This document shows positions 12,655 through 24,410 of a stretch of 64,000 nt of DNA, piece after piece. This DNA is from Erodium maritimum (lineage: Eukaryota > Streptophyta > Magnoliopsida > Geraniales > Geraniaceae). Positions within the stretch are counted from its first letter, which is position 1; each line of letters opens with the position of its first letter. The position numbers and the translations under genes are program-made. The notes under the pieces are model-generated. The model did not search any database, was not told where the DNA came from, and saw only the letters and a list, made by a program, of their open reading frames with translations. The DNA lies in NCBI GenBank assembly GCA_963921825.1, contig OY997588.1:57730803-57794802 (forward strand). The letters are read 5' to 3'.

Positions 12655-12820
12655 TCTTTGCACGGGGTGCAAAGAAGTAGTGCCCCACTTGTTGCACGGC
12701 GTGCAACCTGGTGGTGCATCCAGATCAGAGACAAAAAAATATGCACCGGAAAGTTGCACGTCGTGCAAATAACCGGTGCAACTTAAGATGCACCCTGAAA
12801 TGCACGTCGTGCAAGCGACA
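12655..12820. repeat. Cluster of palindromes TTGCACGNCGTGCAA in LTR H
   Basis: TTGCACGGCGTGCAA (near 12690), TTGCACGTCGTGCAA (near 12755) and TGCACGTCGTGCA (near 12803) are near-perfect palindromes. They are accompanied by GCACGGGGTGCA and several GGTGCA half-sites, all within ~165 bases upstream of the TATA box at 12886. Confidence 0.85.
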
Positions 12821-12909
12821 ATACAGACGTCAGAAACGCGATTTCCAGCTGCGTTTCCCGTTTTTAATCAGATTTAACTCAACATATAAAAAGGATATTA
12901 GGTCACTAT

Positions 12910-14580
12910 TGTTAGCATTTATGCCCGTAGCCCAATCGTAAATGTCCAAATGTAAATATCATCGTTGGCAATATAATAAAGCGGCTTATGATATTACTTA
13001 AGTGTTGAAGTAATATGTCGTATGTGTTTCCGATGTATGCCCACTATGCGAATAGAACCATATATAAGGATGGATCACACTCGACGAAGTCCCTAGTCAA
13101 TAGTTTTCGCTAGAAGCGACTAGTATGAAAGATGACTCTTGATGGCTTACGTTCTATTGGTCATAGGAAAGGTTTCCGGAGTCTGATCATAGACATCATG
13201 TGTGGGACATGATGTTGGACGACCCGGCCTGAATATGTTCCATAGATTGAGTCATGAACATGTTCAGAGTCGTTGCTTGTCAGGTATCCTTAGACCGAGG
13301 AGTCTATATGATTCCTATGCAGTAAACAACCAAGTTTGACCTGAAAGCTCAACGTTGCACTGTGAGTGGGCTTCCATAACGGCCAGGATTGGCTTGGGGA
13401 ATGACTGCATGTGTGACATGATAGGCGGCTAAGGGATTTATCCCTCATACTGCGGTATGGGAAAGATATCTAGTTCACGGCCGCTTGATCGAGAGTGACT
13501 GACGGGAAAAGCATGGCCATGCGCATGATAAGGGATAATGACAAGGACGGTTGAAAGGTCAGAATCGACAGGGGGCGATTTTTCATGCAGGGTCGGGCGA
13601 TACTGAGTCTCGTCAGTCGCCACATTAGTAAGATCAAGTAAAATGGGATTTTACGTTGATCTTACCGACATGCATAGACCTAAGGGTCACACCATAAGTT
13701 TGTAACTCGATAATAATGCAAGTGGATTGGCTTGGAGGGAGTCGTGTCGGGAATTGCCATAGTGGACGGGCTAGCATGGTGGGCTCGGTATGGGCTCTCT
13801 TGGAGAGGCTCATGACCGGCCCACAGGGGCTAGGCCCAACAAGAACCAAAGGTCAAAGGTTGACTAAGTGGTCTTGTTAAACTAAGTGGGTTGGACCCAC
13901 TTTCCACTAGTTAATAAACTAACTTAGTTTATTAAGTCTACCATGCAAACTAGCATGGACACTTGGCAACTTGATGTAGATTAAGTGAGATGACCACTTC
14001 CACTTAAGTCTACATGCAAGGGGTGTTGGCAAGACACAACATGCAAATAAGAGAAGAAAATTTCAGCACAAATGGTTCTACTCTCCCATCTTTGCAAACT
14101 CCTCCAAGAAGCTCCAAGTTCCATTGTTGCATGTTCTTGAGTTCACAAACTCAAGAAATACATTGGCTTTGATTCCATTCAGGATACGTAGGCGTCGAAG
14201 GGGCTCAAGCCATTCAAAGTTTGGTGTTATTTGAACCAATTTCGGACAAGTAGAAGGTGCTGATTTTCAGCACAGTTTTGTCCGACCAGTCACTTTCAAG
14301 AGCACGATCGGAGGTTCATCACAGGTCCGATGAAGCTGATTTTTAGAGTGAACGTTCTCCACATATGGATCTTCAATGTGACCGAAGGGATTTGAGTTTC
14401 AATGGTTCTTTTGCGAGATACACGAGATGCAAGACGAGGCACTTGCAAAGGTGATGTTCACATACCTTTGCTGAATTTTCAGACTTGTTTTTCATATTTG
14501 GTAGATTCATCTCGATTGATTCGTGGTTAATCTTCCACTGCATTTTGTGTTTAACATGTCCACGACATCGAGACCCAACA
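12910..14580 (+). repeat. 5' LTR of element A
   Basis: TGTTAGCATTTATGCCC...CGAGACCCAACA, 1671 bp. It contains the palindrome TTAATAAACTAACTTAGTTTATTAA near 13911-13935 downstream of GGCCCA motifs, and GGATACGTAGGCGTC near 14182. It differs from the 3' copy by scattered substitutions (for example 'gatttttcatgc' against 'gattcgttatgc'). Confidence 0.95.
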
Positions 14581-14581
14581 G

Positions 14582-14594
14582 TGGTATCAGAGCT
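14582..14594 (+). promoter_or_regulatory. Primer-binding site of element A
   Basis: TGGTATCAGAGCT starts two bases after the LTR and pairs with initiator tRNA-Met. The following 1.6 kb (14595-16207) is untranslated leader. It contains two direct copies of a GGTGTCGTGCGC...GGAGCA(T/C)CC motif at 15803-15829 and 15868-15893, and repeated ACATTGGATGTA stretches at 15610-15660, both shared with E and G. Confidence 0.9.
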
Positions 14595-16207
14595 TGGCTA
14601 CCAATGGGAAAAACAATAGCTGAAATTTTCAGTTTCGGTGCTGGAAATTTTGGAGTGCTTGCTTTTTTTATTTAAAGTGCTTAAAATTGCATGTTAGCTT
14701 CTTAATTTCATGTTTTGCATATATGGGTGTATGCTTGATTGATAACATGATTTAATTTCTTGCATGTGGGTTTCATGCATGAAATTGGTGATTTTCGAAA
14801 TAAAATCAAATCTGATTTTTTCGGACTAAGTTTAATTTTCGGGGTCACGAGACCGGTACTCTCGGGGAGCCGATCCCGTGATCGGATGGGGATCCATTGG
14901 ACGGAGCTAGGCCGAGTCGTGACTATTGGATAGTCAGAACGCCGGGGCTAAACCATTTGGGGAATTGTGACGAGTTTGAAACCGTCATGATGAACCACAA
15001 AATTAAACGTTCGGAAAATTCATTTTTGAAACCGGTTTCGATAAACCGTGTAATAATTTTCAAAACTTGGAAGCTAATTAAATCAGTCATATCTCGCTGT
15101 TTGATAACACGCTGTATGATGTGATGATTATGCATGGTGCACGTTATTAAGCCCCGGGTAGTTTTATCGTTTTTCTCGGACTGCGTGCCAATAGTGTTAG
15201 CGTGTAACTATTCTTTTAAAGGCGTGGTCGTCGTACCACTTGTTTGTAATAATTATTATTTTCCGACCTGCGAGTCGTGTATTTTATTGTAACCGTTATC
15301 GCCTGCTTGGAGACGAAGAAGCTCAAGAGGCGAGTGGGAGACCGCAGGAAACGGCTTGGAGTAGATGGACGTCAAGAGGCGAGTGGGAGGCCCACGTCGT
15401 AGGCTTGAAGTCAAGATTGCTCAAGACCGGGTTGGGATTAGTTTAAGGGGCTATAACGTGCACGCCTTTTTGCTTGTTGCTTGGTTTAAATTATGCATGA
15501 TTGTATGGTTAGAATGCATGCTTAGGTTTAAACTTTCAAGAAAATCACCTCACATGCAAAGATAAAATTGGTTTTAGATCGATGGTTAGGAGCCCTTGAC
15601 TCGTCTTTGCATTGGATGTAGTAGACGGGTTCGAAGGAAGAATTACATTGGATGTAATTGGAGAAGTCATTACATTTGGAATGTAGTTGACGTTCTCGTC
15701 GCATCAATGATGTGCCAAAAGTTCAAACACGACAAGACAAGTAAAAACGGGTCATGTCAGATACCTCCCAATTTATCGACAACTTCTACTTCATCGACCT
15801 ATGGTGTCGTGCGCCTTCGCGGAGCATCCATGGGAAGGCGTTTTAGCAAGTTTGGTCTACATATGTGGGTGTCGTGCGCCTCCGCGGAGCACCTGCATAG
15901 TGACAGGCCATAGTTGAAAATTGGTGGACCCGACTACGATTCTCAGCTAGGGCTGAGCTAGGGTATCAGATAGGTTAAGCCGTGTACTTAAAGTACATAC
16001 CCTAGGCAAGAGTCACATTGGATGTGATCGGATGGAGTCCGGCCTACATAGCTCGATTGAGTGGTGAGCCTCCGTTCAGCTCAATCGAGTGAATCAAGGT
16101 TCTTGGTTCAAGATTCTATAGGTTTAGAATCGCCTGTCGGTGTTTGAACTCGATCTTCATGATTTATTCAGTTTACTGATTAAATTCACTTTGTCGTGTG
16201 GATCACA

Positions 16208-16850
16208 ATGGCTAACACATCAGCGAACGACGATAGTTTGTCATTGAAAACCATACTTGACCGGGTCAAGCTTGATGGGACAAACTATCTGGATTGGTAC
16301 AGAGTTTTGAGGATAGTCCTCAAATTCTAAACGCAAAGGACATATCCTTGATAAAGCTATCCCTTATGTCCAGAAAATGAAGGGGCATCTCGAACATCTT
16401 AATTGATTGGGTCTTAAGATAGTGTCGGTCATAGCAACAGACATGGGTCTACGCTCGCTTCCTCGTGTGTATGATGAGTTCATCGTGAGCTATCATATGC
16501 ACGATATGGACAAAACCAAGTCAGAGTTACATGGCAAGTTTGTAACTGCTGAGAAGAATATCAGGGATCTAGGATCCAAGGATATTCTTATGGTCAGAAA
16601 GGGATCCAGTTTCGGGAGGGAAACTGATAGTGGCAAGGGCAAGGCCCTTGTGCACTTGGCAAGAAAGATGAGACACACAATCACTCCAAACCCTCCAAGG
16701 ACCGGGGGTCCTCAAGGAAGGCTAAGGAGGATGAGATTGTCTGCTTCTATTGCCAGACGCCTGATCATTGGATTCGGAATTGCGGGAAAAACCAGGATGA
16801 TCTAAAGAAGGGCAGTGGGACTGCGCCATCTTTAGGTATTAACTTAATAG
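16208..16850 (+). pseudogene. gag of element A, with internal deletion and frameshifts
   Basis: The start at ATG 16208 gives MANTSANDDSLSLKTILDR then TNYLDWYRVLRIVLKF followed by a stop, the N-terminal signature of this copia Gag. After a disrupted stretch the frame resumes with SELHGKFVTAEKNIRD. A complete CX2CX4HX4C knuckle, CFYCQTPDHWIRNC, lies at 16742-16783. The middle of the UBN2 capsid domain is short compared with typical copia Gag of 200-300 residues before the knuckle. Frameshifts at about 16330-16400 and 16660-16700 separate the parts. Only one copy of the LKKGSGTAPS segment follows the knuckle, against three in E and G. Confidence 0.8.
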
Positions 16851-16859
16851 AGCTACCTC

Positions 16860-19845
16860 TCGCTACTTCCAAAGATTCATGGGTATTGGATACCGAGGGT
16901 GAATCTCATATACGCACTAACGTGCAGTGGTTGGAAGGTAGGAGAGGCTTGGAGAAGAACAAATTGGACCTCAGAGTGGACAACAAGTAAGGGTGGTAGC
17001 GACTATTGTAGGATCCCTGGCTCTTCATCATCCAAATAGCCTTGTTGTGTTTTGAACAATATATTTCATACCTATTAGGATCATTATATCTGTATCCGTG
17101 TTAGACACCGAAGGATATAATATGGATATTGGAAGTTGGATTTTCAATATTCTATGCAATGATATGTTTAAACAAACATGGTCGGAGAATTGTACATATT
17201 GGATAAGGTGACAATGCCTCAAGCTCTATTTATAAGGTTGATACCAACAGGTCTAAATCCGATAATTTAGACCATACTCTGTTAAGGCACTGTCATTTAG
17301 GTCTCATAATCAAGAAACGCATATCAGCACTTCACAAGTGCGGACATTGAGGTCCATTCGAATTTCATTCGAATAATAAATGCAAGGCTTGTTTGTTGAG
17401 CAAAATGACTAAAGCGCCCTTCATCGATCGCGGTGAAAGGGCGGGTGAATTATTGGGGTGATACACTCGGATGTGTGTAGACCAATAAGTTCGCTTGCCA
17501 AGAGGGGTTTTAGCTACTTTATCACATTTACTGATGGTTGCAGTAAATATGATTATGTCTATTCGATCAGACATAAGTCTAAAACTTTTGATAAATTCAA
17601 AGAGTTCAGGACTGAAGTAGAAAACCAGCTCGGGAAAAGTATTAAGGCTCTTTGATTGGATCAAGGAGGAGAATACTTAACTACAGAGTTTTTAGATCAT
17701 CTAAGAGAGAATGGGATCCTTCGGAATTGACTCCTCCCGGGACACCGTAGTTGAGAGGTGTAGCCGAACGGAGAAATCAGACATTGTTGGACAATGGTCT
17801 GATCCATTGTCAGTTGGACTTATCTCCCTATCTCTTTCTGGGGTTATGCTCTGGAGACGGCCGCATTGATTTTGAATCGGGCTCCTACGAAGGCTGTGGA
17901 GGGGACACCATTTGAGAAATGGCATGGGAGGAAGCCCGTTTTGTCCTTCCTAAAGATTTGGGGTTTCGAGGCTTATGTGAAGCGGTTAGTTCATAGTAAG
18001 CTCGAACCAAGATCTAAAAAATGCACCTTCGCGGGGTATCCCAAGGAAACAAGGGGATACCACTTCTACAAACCTAGTGAGAACATGGTGTTCGTCACTC
18101 GGGTGGGGTCTTTGTGCAAAGGGAGTTTGTTTTCAAAGATGTCAGTGGGAGGGATGTACATCTAGAAGGAGTTCAAGATGGTACATATGCCTCTAAACCA
18201 CATGACAACCAGTAGAGTAGCCTGAAGTGGTCGTAGAGCAGGAACCAATTCCTGAAGGTCCGAGGCAATCTGGAAGGATTAGCCACCCACCTTTGAGATA
18301 TGGTTGTTAAGTATCTGGAGGTGATAGTGAGCTAATGGTAGATCGTAAGGATCCAGCCACCTTTTCAGGAAGCCGTGAATGGGCCCGACTCCGAGTTATG
18401 GCTGGGAGCCACAAGGGAGGAAATGCAATCCATGTCGGATAACCAAGTCTGGGAACTGGTTGATCCCATCGATGGTGTGACCACCATCGGATGCAAATAG
18501 ATCTTCAAGGTGAAGATGGACATGTATGGCAAGCCTCTGACCAACAAAGCCCGACTGGTTGCAAAAGGTTATAGGCAGATCCTGGGGATTGACTATGAGG
18601 AAACCTTCTCACCAGTGGCTATGGTCAAATCTATCTAGATTCTTCTTGACATAGTCTTGTATCTTGATTACGAGATATGACAAGTGGATGTCAAAACCGC
18701 TTTTAAACGGGAATTTGACTGAGGACGTTTTATGTCCCAGCCCGAAGGTTTTGACGATCCGAAGAATAAGGGATAGATTCATAAGTTGTTGAAATCCATT
18801 TGTGGATTGAAACAAGCTTCTCGGAGTTGGAATCTTAGTTTTGATGAAGCTGTAATTAGATTCGGCTTTGTCAAGAACGAAGATGAGCCTTGCGTTTACA
18901 AGAAGGCTAGTGGGAGTAAGATTGCCTTTCTGGTGTTGTATGTCGATGACATACTTATCGGAAACAACGTCCCTGTTTTAAACGAGACCAAAAGCTTGGA
19001 GGGGACGTGTTTCGCGATAGACTTAGACGAGTCTGCTTATATCTTAGGGATTAAGATATATACAGATCGCACCAAGATGGTCTTTGGGTTAAGTCAGAGC
19101 ACCTAAGTGAAAAATGCATTGAGTAGGTTCTCAATGCTCGATTCAAAGAAAGGATTCTTATCCACTCGTCATGGCATTAATTTCAGCAAGACTCAGTGTC
19201 CTAAAACACCTGATGAGCTTAAAGGGATGATGCGATTCCCATGCGCCTGGGAGGGGCAGGATCGATCATATATGCATGACATATGCGAGACTGGATGTCT
19301 TGTATGCCTTATGTTGTACCAGCAGACATCAGTCTGACCCATGGGGAAAGATGATGCTGAACTAGTCGCCAAAGGATATGTTGACGCTAGTTTCCAAACA
19401 GATTAAGATGACTTTAGAAGTTAGTCAAGACATCTGTTTACGCTGATTGACGGTGCTTTCAGCTGGAAGAGCGTGAAGCAAGATACCGTCGTTGACTCCA
19501 CGAAAGAGGCCGAGTACATAGCGGCTGTAGGGGCAGCCAAGGAGGCTATATGGATTTGGAAATTCACGGCAGGGTTAGGCGTAATTAAAAACCCGCCTAA
19601 GCCCGGTGAACCGATTTTACGACAACACTGGGGCCATTGCTCAAGCTAAAGAGCCCAGATCGCATAACAAATCCAAACATGTACTGCGGGGATATCACCT
19701 AATCAGAGAGATTCTGAACAGAGGTGATGTGAAGATCATGTATATTGCAACGGATGATATCATAGCCGACCCGTTGGCCAAAGCGCTCTCGTTACCCAAG
19801 CACGAGAGACTAATAAGGCAATGGAATTATATTGGAATTTAGATT
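16860..19845 (+). pseudogene. pol of element A (protease, integrase, reverse transcriptase, RNase H), many stops and shifts
   Basis: Copia order is visible in fragments. A protease-like DSWVLDT sits near 16877, with the active-site Gly lost. The integrase zinc region is HCHLGLIIKKR...CKACLLSKM near 17290-17405. The integrase core has first Asp kept in HSDVC (GAT 17470-17472) and Glu kept in GVAERRN (GAA 17766-17768). KLEPRSKKCTFAGYPKETRGYHFY follows near 18000. Reverse transcriptase has LKSICGLKQASRSW and an intact FLVLYVDDILIG (YVDD 18939-18950). RNase H ends with EAEYIAAVGAAKEAIWIWK and the SKHVLRGYHLIREIL stretch near 19675. Single-base deletions, for example one before the first integrase Asp, and numerous stops make it non-functional. 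Unlike E and G, its catalytic residues are retained, so it is closer to the autonomous ancestor. Confidence 0.85.
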
Positions 19846-19851
19846 GGAGCT

Positions 19852-19867
19852 AGGGCAAGTGGGAGAT
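19852..19867 (+). promoter_or_regulatory. Polypurine tract of element A
   Basis: GGGCAAGTGGGAGAT directly precedes the 3' LTR and would prime plus-strand synthesis. E and G carry the same motif at the same place. Confidence 0.85.
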
Positions 19868-21538
19868 TGTTAGCATTTATGCCCGTAGCCCAATCGTAAA
19901 TGTCGAAATGTAAATATCATCGTTGGCAATATAATAAAGCGGCTTATGATATTACTTAAGTGTTGAAGTAATATGTCGTATGTGTTTCCGATCTATGCCC
20001 ACTATGCGAATAGAACCATAGATCAGGATGGATCACACTCGACGGAGTCCCTAGTCAATAGTCTTCGCTAGAAGCGACTAGTATGAAAGATGACTCTTGA
20101 TGGCTTACGTTCTATTGGTCATAGGAAAGGTTTCCGGAGTCTGATCATAGACATCATGTGTGGGACATGATGTTGGACGACCCGACCTGAATATGTTCCA
20201 TAGATTGAGTCATGAACATGTTCAGAGTCGTTGCTTGTCAGGTATCCTTAGACCGAGGAGTCTATATGATTCCTATGCAGTAAACAACCAAGTTTGACCT
20301 GAAATCCCAACGTTGCACCGTGACTGGGCTTCCATAACGGTCAAGATTGGCTTGGGGAATGACTGCATGAGTGACATGATAGGCGACTAAGGGATTTATC
20401 CCTCATACTGCGGTATGGGAAAGATATCTAGTTCACGGCCGCTTGATCGAGAGTGACTGACGGGAAAAGCATGGCCATGCGCATGATAAGGGATAATGAC
20501 AAGGACGGTTGAAAGGTCAGAATCGACAGGGGGCGATTCGTTATGCAGGGTCGGGCGATACTGAGTCTCGTCAGTCGCCACATTAGTAAGATCAAATAAA
20601 ATGGGATTTTACGTTGATCTTACCGACATGCATAGACCTAAGGGTCACACCATAAGTTTGTAACTCGATAAGAATGCAAGTGGATTGGCTTGGAGGGAGT
20701 CGTGTCGGGAATTTCCATAGTGGACGGGCTAGCATGGTGGGCTCGGTATGGGGTCTCTTGGAGAGGCCCATGACCGGCCCACAGGGGCTAGGCCCAACAA
20801 GAACCAAAGGTCAAAGGTTGACTAAGTGGTCTTGTTAAACTAAGTGGGTTGGACCCACTTTCCACTAGTTAATAAACTAACTTAGTTTATTAAGTCTACC
20901 ATGCAAACTAGCATGGACACTTGGCAACTTGATGTAGATTAAGTGAGATTACCACTTCGACTTAAGTCTACATGCAAGGAGTGTTGGCAAGACACAACAT
21001 GCAAATAAGAGAAGAAAATTTCAGCACAAATGGTTCTACTCTTCCATCTTTGCAAACTCCTCCAAGAAGCTCCAAGTTCCATTGTTGCATGTTCTTGAGT
21101 TCACAAACTCAAGAACTACGTTGGCTTTGATTCCATTAAGGATACGTAGGCGTCCAAGGAGCTCAAGCCATTCAAAGTTTGGTGTTATTTGAACCAATTT
21201 CGGACAAGTAGAAGGTGCTGATTTTCAGCACAGTTTTGTCCGACCAGTCACTTTCAAGAGCACGATCGGAGGTTCATCCCAGATCCGATGAAGCTGATTT
21301 TTGGAGTGAACGTTCTCCACATATGGGTCTTCAATGTGACCGAAGCTATTTGAGTTTCAACGGTTCGTTTGCGAGATACACGGGCTGCAAGATGAGGCAC
21401 TTGCAAAGGTGATGTTCACATACCTTTGCTGAATTTTCTAACTTGTTTTTCATATTTGGTAGATTCATCTCGATTGATTCGTGGTTAATCTTCCGATGAA
21501 TTTTGTGTTTAACATGTCCACGACATCAAGACCCAACA
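19868..21538 (+). repeat. 3' LTR of element A
   Basis: 1671 bp, same length and ends as the 5' copy. It ends GACATCAAGACCCAACA, so one base of the CGAGACCCAACA terminus differs. H resumes at 21539. Confidence 0.95.
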
Positions 21539-22969
21539 ATTGTATGGGGGATGACGAAATTGAGGAGAAAAACACACTTTGGAGCTTGGAGAACTTGGAG
21601 AGAAGATCGAAGCAAGAGATTAGAACATCAAGGTTTTGTGTAGTTGGATTCAAACTTGATATTGGTACTACTCTTAATGTTTAATATGAATCTCAGTGTT
21701 TTATTCATCTCTATGTGTTCTTATTCTCGTGCTATGAACTAAACTCTCATGATCTAGGGCTAGGGGTGAAGATGTGATGAGTGGAATTAACTTGTTTGGG
21801 TTATGAATTTGTTAACTAGTATTAGGATTTCGTTTATTTAATTCCGTTCGTAATGCTACATTGCCTTGATCACGTATATGTATGATTTAATCTTGTTAAC
21901 CAACAATTGAGAAATGAGGTTAGGAAGAGGAAAAAGGAATTAAATAGCTCGGGTTTTAATCTAAGCCAGAATATGGTTAGACTGACACGAGTGCAATAGC
22001 CATAGGAGTAAAACCCGAAAGTTAGAGGAATTCATAGAACATAATGCTATATACCGCTCTACACCAAGATTAGAGATAATTAGGTGGACCGAGTATGTTA
22101 GGGGCCTAATACGATCGAGAGATGGTTAGGACTATACTTAGAGAATTCTCGTTGCCCTTAGAATAATATTAGTTGCAAATGTATACCGAATCTCGTTAAA
22201 TCATTCATCACATTAGAACCCCGTTAAAGTCCTAGGTCGCCTTTTATCTCTGATTTACAATCCTGCTGTGACTTTGTGCTTATTTTTGGATCATTCACAT
22301 AATCTCGTTACTTACATGAATTTACATTTTACAAAACCAAACCAATCACCAGTATAGGAATAGCTTGACTATCGGATTAATTAACTAAAGTGCTTGTCTA
22401 ATTGCTCCATTGGGTACGATATCTCGGACTTAAACCCGAATACTAATTGACGACCGGTACGCTTGCCGTACCATTCTGAGGGTTAATTCTCAGAGTGTCA
22501 GTCGTCATTACGGTGTCGGGTCTACATTACGGGTACAGGTGGTTAGATGGTTGGGGAAAGTAACAGTTTTCGTGTGACCGTCAGGTTATTTGAGTTTGGG
22601 GATAGTAGTCCCCGGTGTTTTGTTTGATGTCGGTGTTTCCGGCATTTTATGCTAGTATGTCGTAGTCAGTCTAGTATCCGTGGTGGTGAGCGAACGCTCA
22701 CCCCTAGCTGCTTTTCCTACAGGTACTGGTCGCGAGGCGGGCTAGGGGAACTCTCGAAGCTTGAAGAGGTGGGAGCGGGAGTCCGGGTTTTTTGGGAGTT
22801 TAGCGACGTACGCTTTGGTTTTTGTCCGCTTGTTTTGGACGTATTTTAAGTTGTAAAATATTATTTTGATTAACTCAAAGTGGTGATTTTAAGCGGTTTA
22901 TTAAATTGTTTTATTGTTTCACCGTTCGCGTTCCGGGTTCGGTCCTGCAGAATTCGGGGTGTGACAGCT

Positions 22970-22982
22970 TGGTATCAGAGCT
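22970..22982 (+). promoter_or_regulatory. Primer-binding site of element B
   Basis: TGGTATCAGAGCT, three bases after the GTGACA end of the 5' LTR at 22966, pairs with initiator tRNA-Met. Confidence 0.9.
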
Positions 22983-24410
22983 CGAGGTTTCACACCTTGG
23001 TCTGTACGTCAATTAGGTGGGTAGAGTTGAGTCGTTAGAAGTCCCGTTGTGCGTTGGTTTCGCAAGTCAAAACCGTGTGTAGAACGGTAGTGTCCTGAGT
23101 CCTGTTTGTTGGTGCGTGTATGTGCAGTACGGTCATTATTGGCATACTGATTGTGTGTTGCTGCGTGAAACGTTTTTAAGTTGTCGCGACTCGACTCAGG
23201 GGTGCCCCTGTAGTCGAACGTGACGGTGCTGATATCCAGTGGGTACAATTTAGTTCGGGGACGCCTGGACCGGGTTGTAACGACATGATGTCAAAAATGA
23301 GATTTTATGATGAAAAGGAGAAATTTTTAAAATTGGTTGGCCCGGTGGGCGTGTTTTAAAATTGGTTGGCCATGTGAGCGTGTGTTTAAATTGGTTTGCC
23401 CGGTGGGCGTGTTTTGAAATTGGTTGGCCTTGTCGGCTTGTGATTGAGGTTGGGTGACTTAAATTTGTCTGTGAGTTGTTGTGCGTGTATTTGATAAATT
23501 GGTGATTGAGCGTGTGTGGCCCTTAAGGCTGATTTTGGGGTTAAAAAGAGGTAAAGGATCGAGTCTGAAACTAATTTGGAAAACAGGCCTGCGCGAGCGT
23601 CACGGACCCTGTCACGGATCCGTGATTTCTTGCCTTGTTCCACCGTCTTGATTGTGCAGTTTGAGTGTTGGTTTTGCGTGGTTGTGTTGATGATTGTGTT
23701 GGTTGTAGAGGTCGTAAGTTCGGTGTTAAAGGGTGAGGTCTTGGGTTCGAGACTCATCAATAACCTACGGTAGTCATACAGCGCCTCGGTGTGAGAGTCT
23801 CACCACGGAGAGGGGTTAGGGTTGATGCGCTGTGGCGCCATACGAACTAGGTTTCCCCTATGTGAACGGGTGTTCGAGGTTTCCCTCACGTGAACAGGTG
23901 GTGTGAGGTTTCCTTCACGTAAGTGGGTTATTTGAGGTTTCCCTACGTGATCGGGTAATTGGGGTATTGAGGTTGTGAGCAATAGTGGCTTGCTGAGTTG
24001 AGAACATGATCCCCGTTTGAGGTTTCCCTACGTGATCGGGTAATTGGGGTATTGAGGTTGTGAGCAATGGTGGCTTGCTGAGTTGAGAACATGATCCCCG
24101 TTTGAGGTTTCCCTACATGATTGGATAATTAGGGTATTGAGGTTGTGAGCAATAGTGATTTGCTGAATTGAGAACATAATCCCCGTTTCGAGGTTTCCCT
24201 TACGTGAGAGAGTATTTGAGGTATTGATAGCGTGAGCAGGGTGATGTTTTGGTATCGGGTTTTGAGGTAGTGGTTTGCCCTGGTTATATTGGTAAGTCGT
24301 TAGTGCTTTACTAGTATGCCATAATTGAATGGGTGTCCGTGGAGGTGAGCAGAACGCTCATCCCCTTTACTAATTTTCCCCCAGGGGACGAGTAGCAAAT
24401 ACTGGTTTGG
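22983..24410 (+). other. Leader of element B; no gag, LTR-like and tandem-repeat sequence instead
   Basis: A gypsy element should encode about 350-450 codons of Gag with a zinc knuckle here. I find no CX2CX4HX4C motif and no frame resembling the C gag on either strand. The stretch contains 'ggttggcc(cggtg)ggcg' repeats (23330-23440), the 85-bp array at 23934-24188, and a block at 24310-24395 ('ctagtatgccataatt...ggaggtgagcagaacgctcatcccc...ttttcccccag') that matches the hairpin/acceptor block of the gypsy LTRs. It therefore looks like LTR-derived DNA that replaced gag. Confidence 0.65.
23934..24190. repeat. 85-bp tandem repeat, three copies
   Basis: Units start at 23934, 24019 and 24104 with GAGGTTTCCCTACGTGATCG and end ACATGATCCCCGTTT. 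The first two are nearly identical and the third has diverged (TACATGATTGGATAATTAGG). Shorter GAGGTTTCC(C)...CACGTGAA units precede it from 23840. Confidence 0.9.

Larger units (their letters stand above)
12910..21538 (+). mobile_element. Element A: full-length, decayed Ty1/copia retrotransposon inside LTR H
   Basis: Two LTRs of identical length (12910-14580 and 19868-21538, 1671 bp each) enclose a 5287-bp interior with primer site, leader, gag, protease-integrase-reverse transcriptase-RNase H remnants in copia order, and a polypurine tract. The flanks are ACTAT and ATTGT, a 5-bp duplication that fits only if two transitions occurred, so it is weaker than the other duplications here. LTRs are related to but distinct from E/G/D: both families share GATACGTAGGCGTC near the end and terminate GAGACCCAACA. 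Confidence 0.93.
12438..22500 (+). mobile_element. Solo LTR H, Ty3/gypsy Tat/Retand-like, split by copia element A
   Basis: Starts TGATGTGGACATAAAATAC and ends CTCAGAGTGTCA. Flanks are TTCGT (12433-12437) and GTCGT (22501-22505); the uninterrupted 3' LTR of B has GGTCGT here, so this is a 5-bp duplication with one later change. Without A it is 1434 bp (12438-12909 plus 21539-22500). A TATA box (ACATATAAAAAGG at 12882-12894) gives plus orientation. The composition (GGATGCATATTACTC, CTAGGGCTAGGGGTGAAG, ACGACCGGTACGCTTGCCGTAC) resembles Tat-lineage gypsy LTRs as I remember them; clade is an inference. No internal region is present. Confidence 0.8.
8455..22966 (+). repeat. 5' LTR of element B in three pieces (8455-10593, 12282-12437, 22501-22966)
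   Basis: The three pieces align in order with the uninterrupted 3' LTR at 27985-30717. Features along it are: a purine-rich tract at 9018-9095; 'ctacggtaagaac' at 9180-9192, which resembles a 5' splice donor; three ~119-bp repeats beginning at ~10350 and continuing after D; and after H, GGTGAGCGAACGCTCACC at 22685-22702 followed by 'ttttcctacaggta'. It ends GGGGTGTGACA. Compared with the 3' LTR it carries a few small indels (for example extra bases near 9085). Confidence 0.9.

Noticed and set aside
13634..13849. 71-codon frame repeated in both A LTRs
   Set aside because: LTR sequence, no family match, antisense to the transcript.
23934..24190. 85-bp repeats as a CRISPR array
   Set aside because: Units are contiguous with no spacers, and the sequence is a plant retrotransposon.
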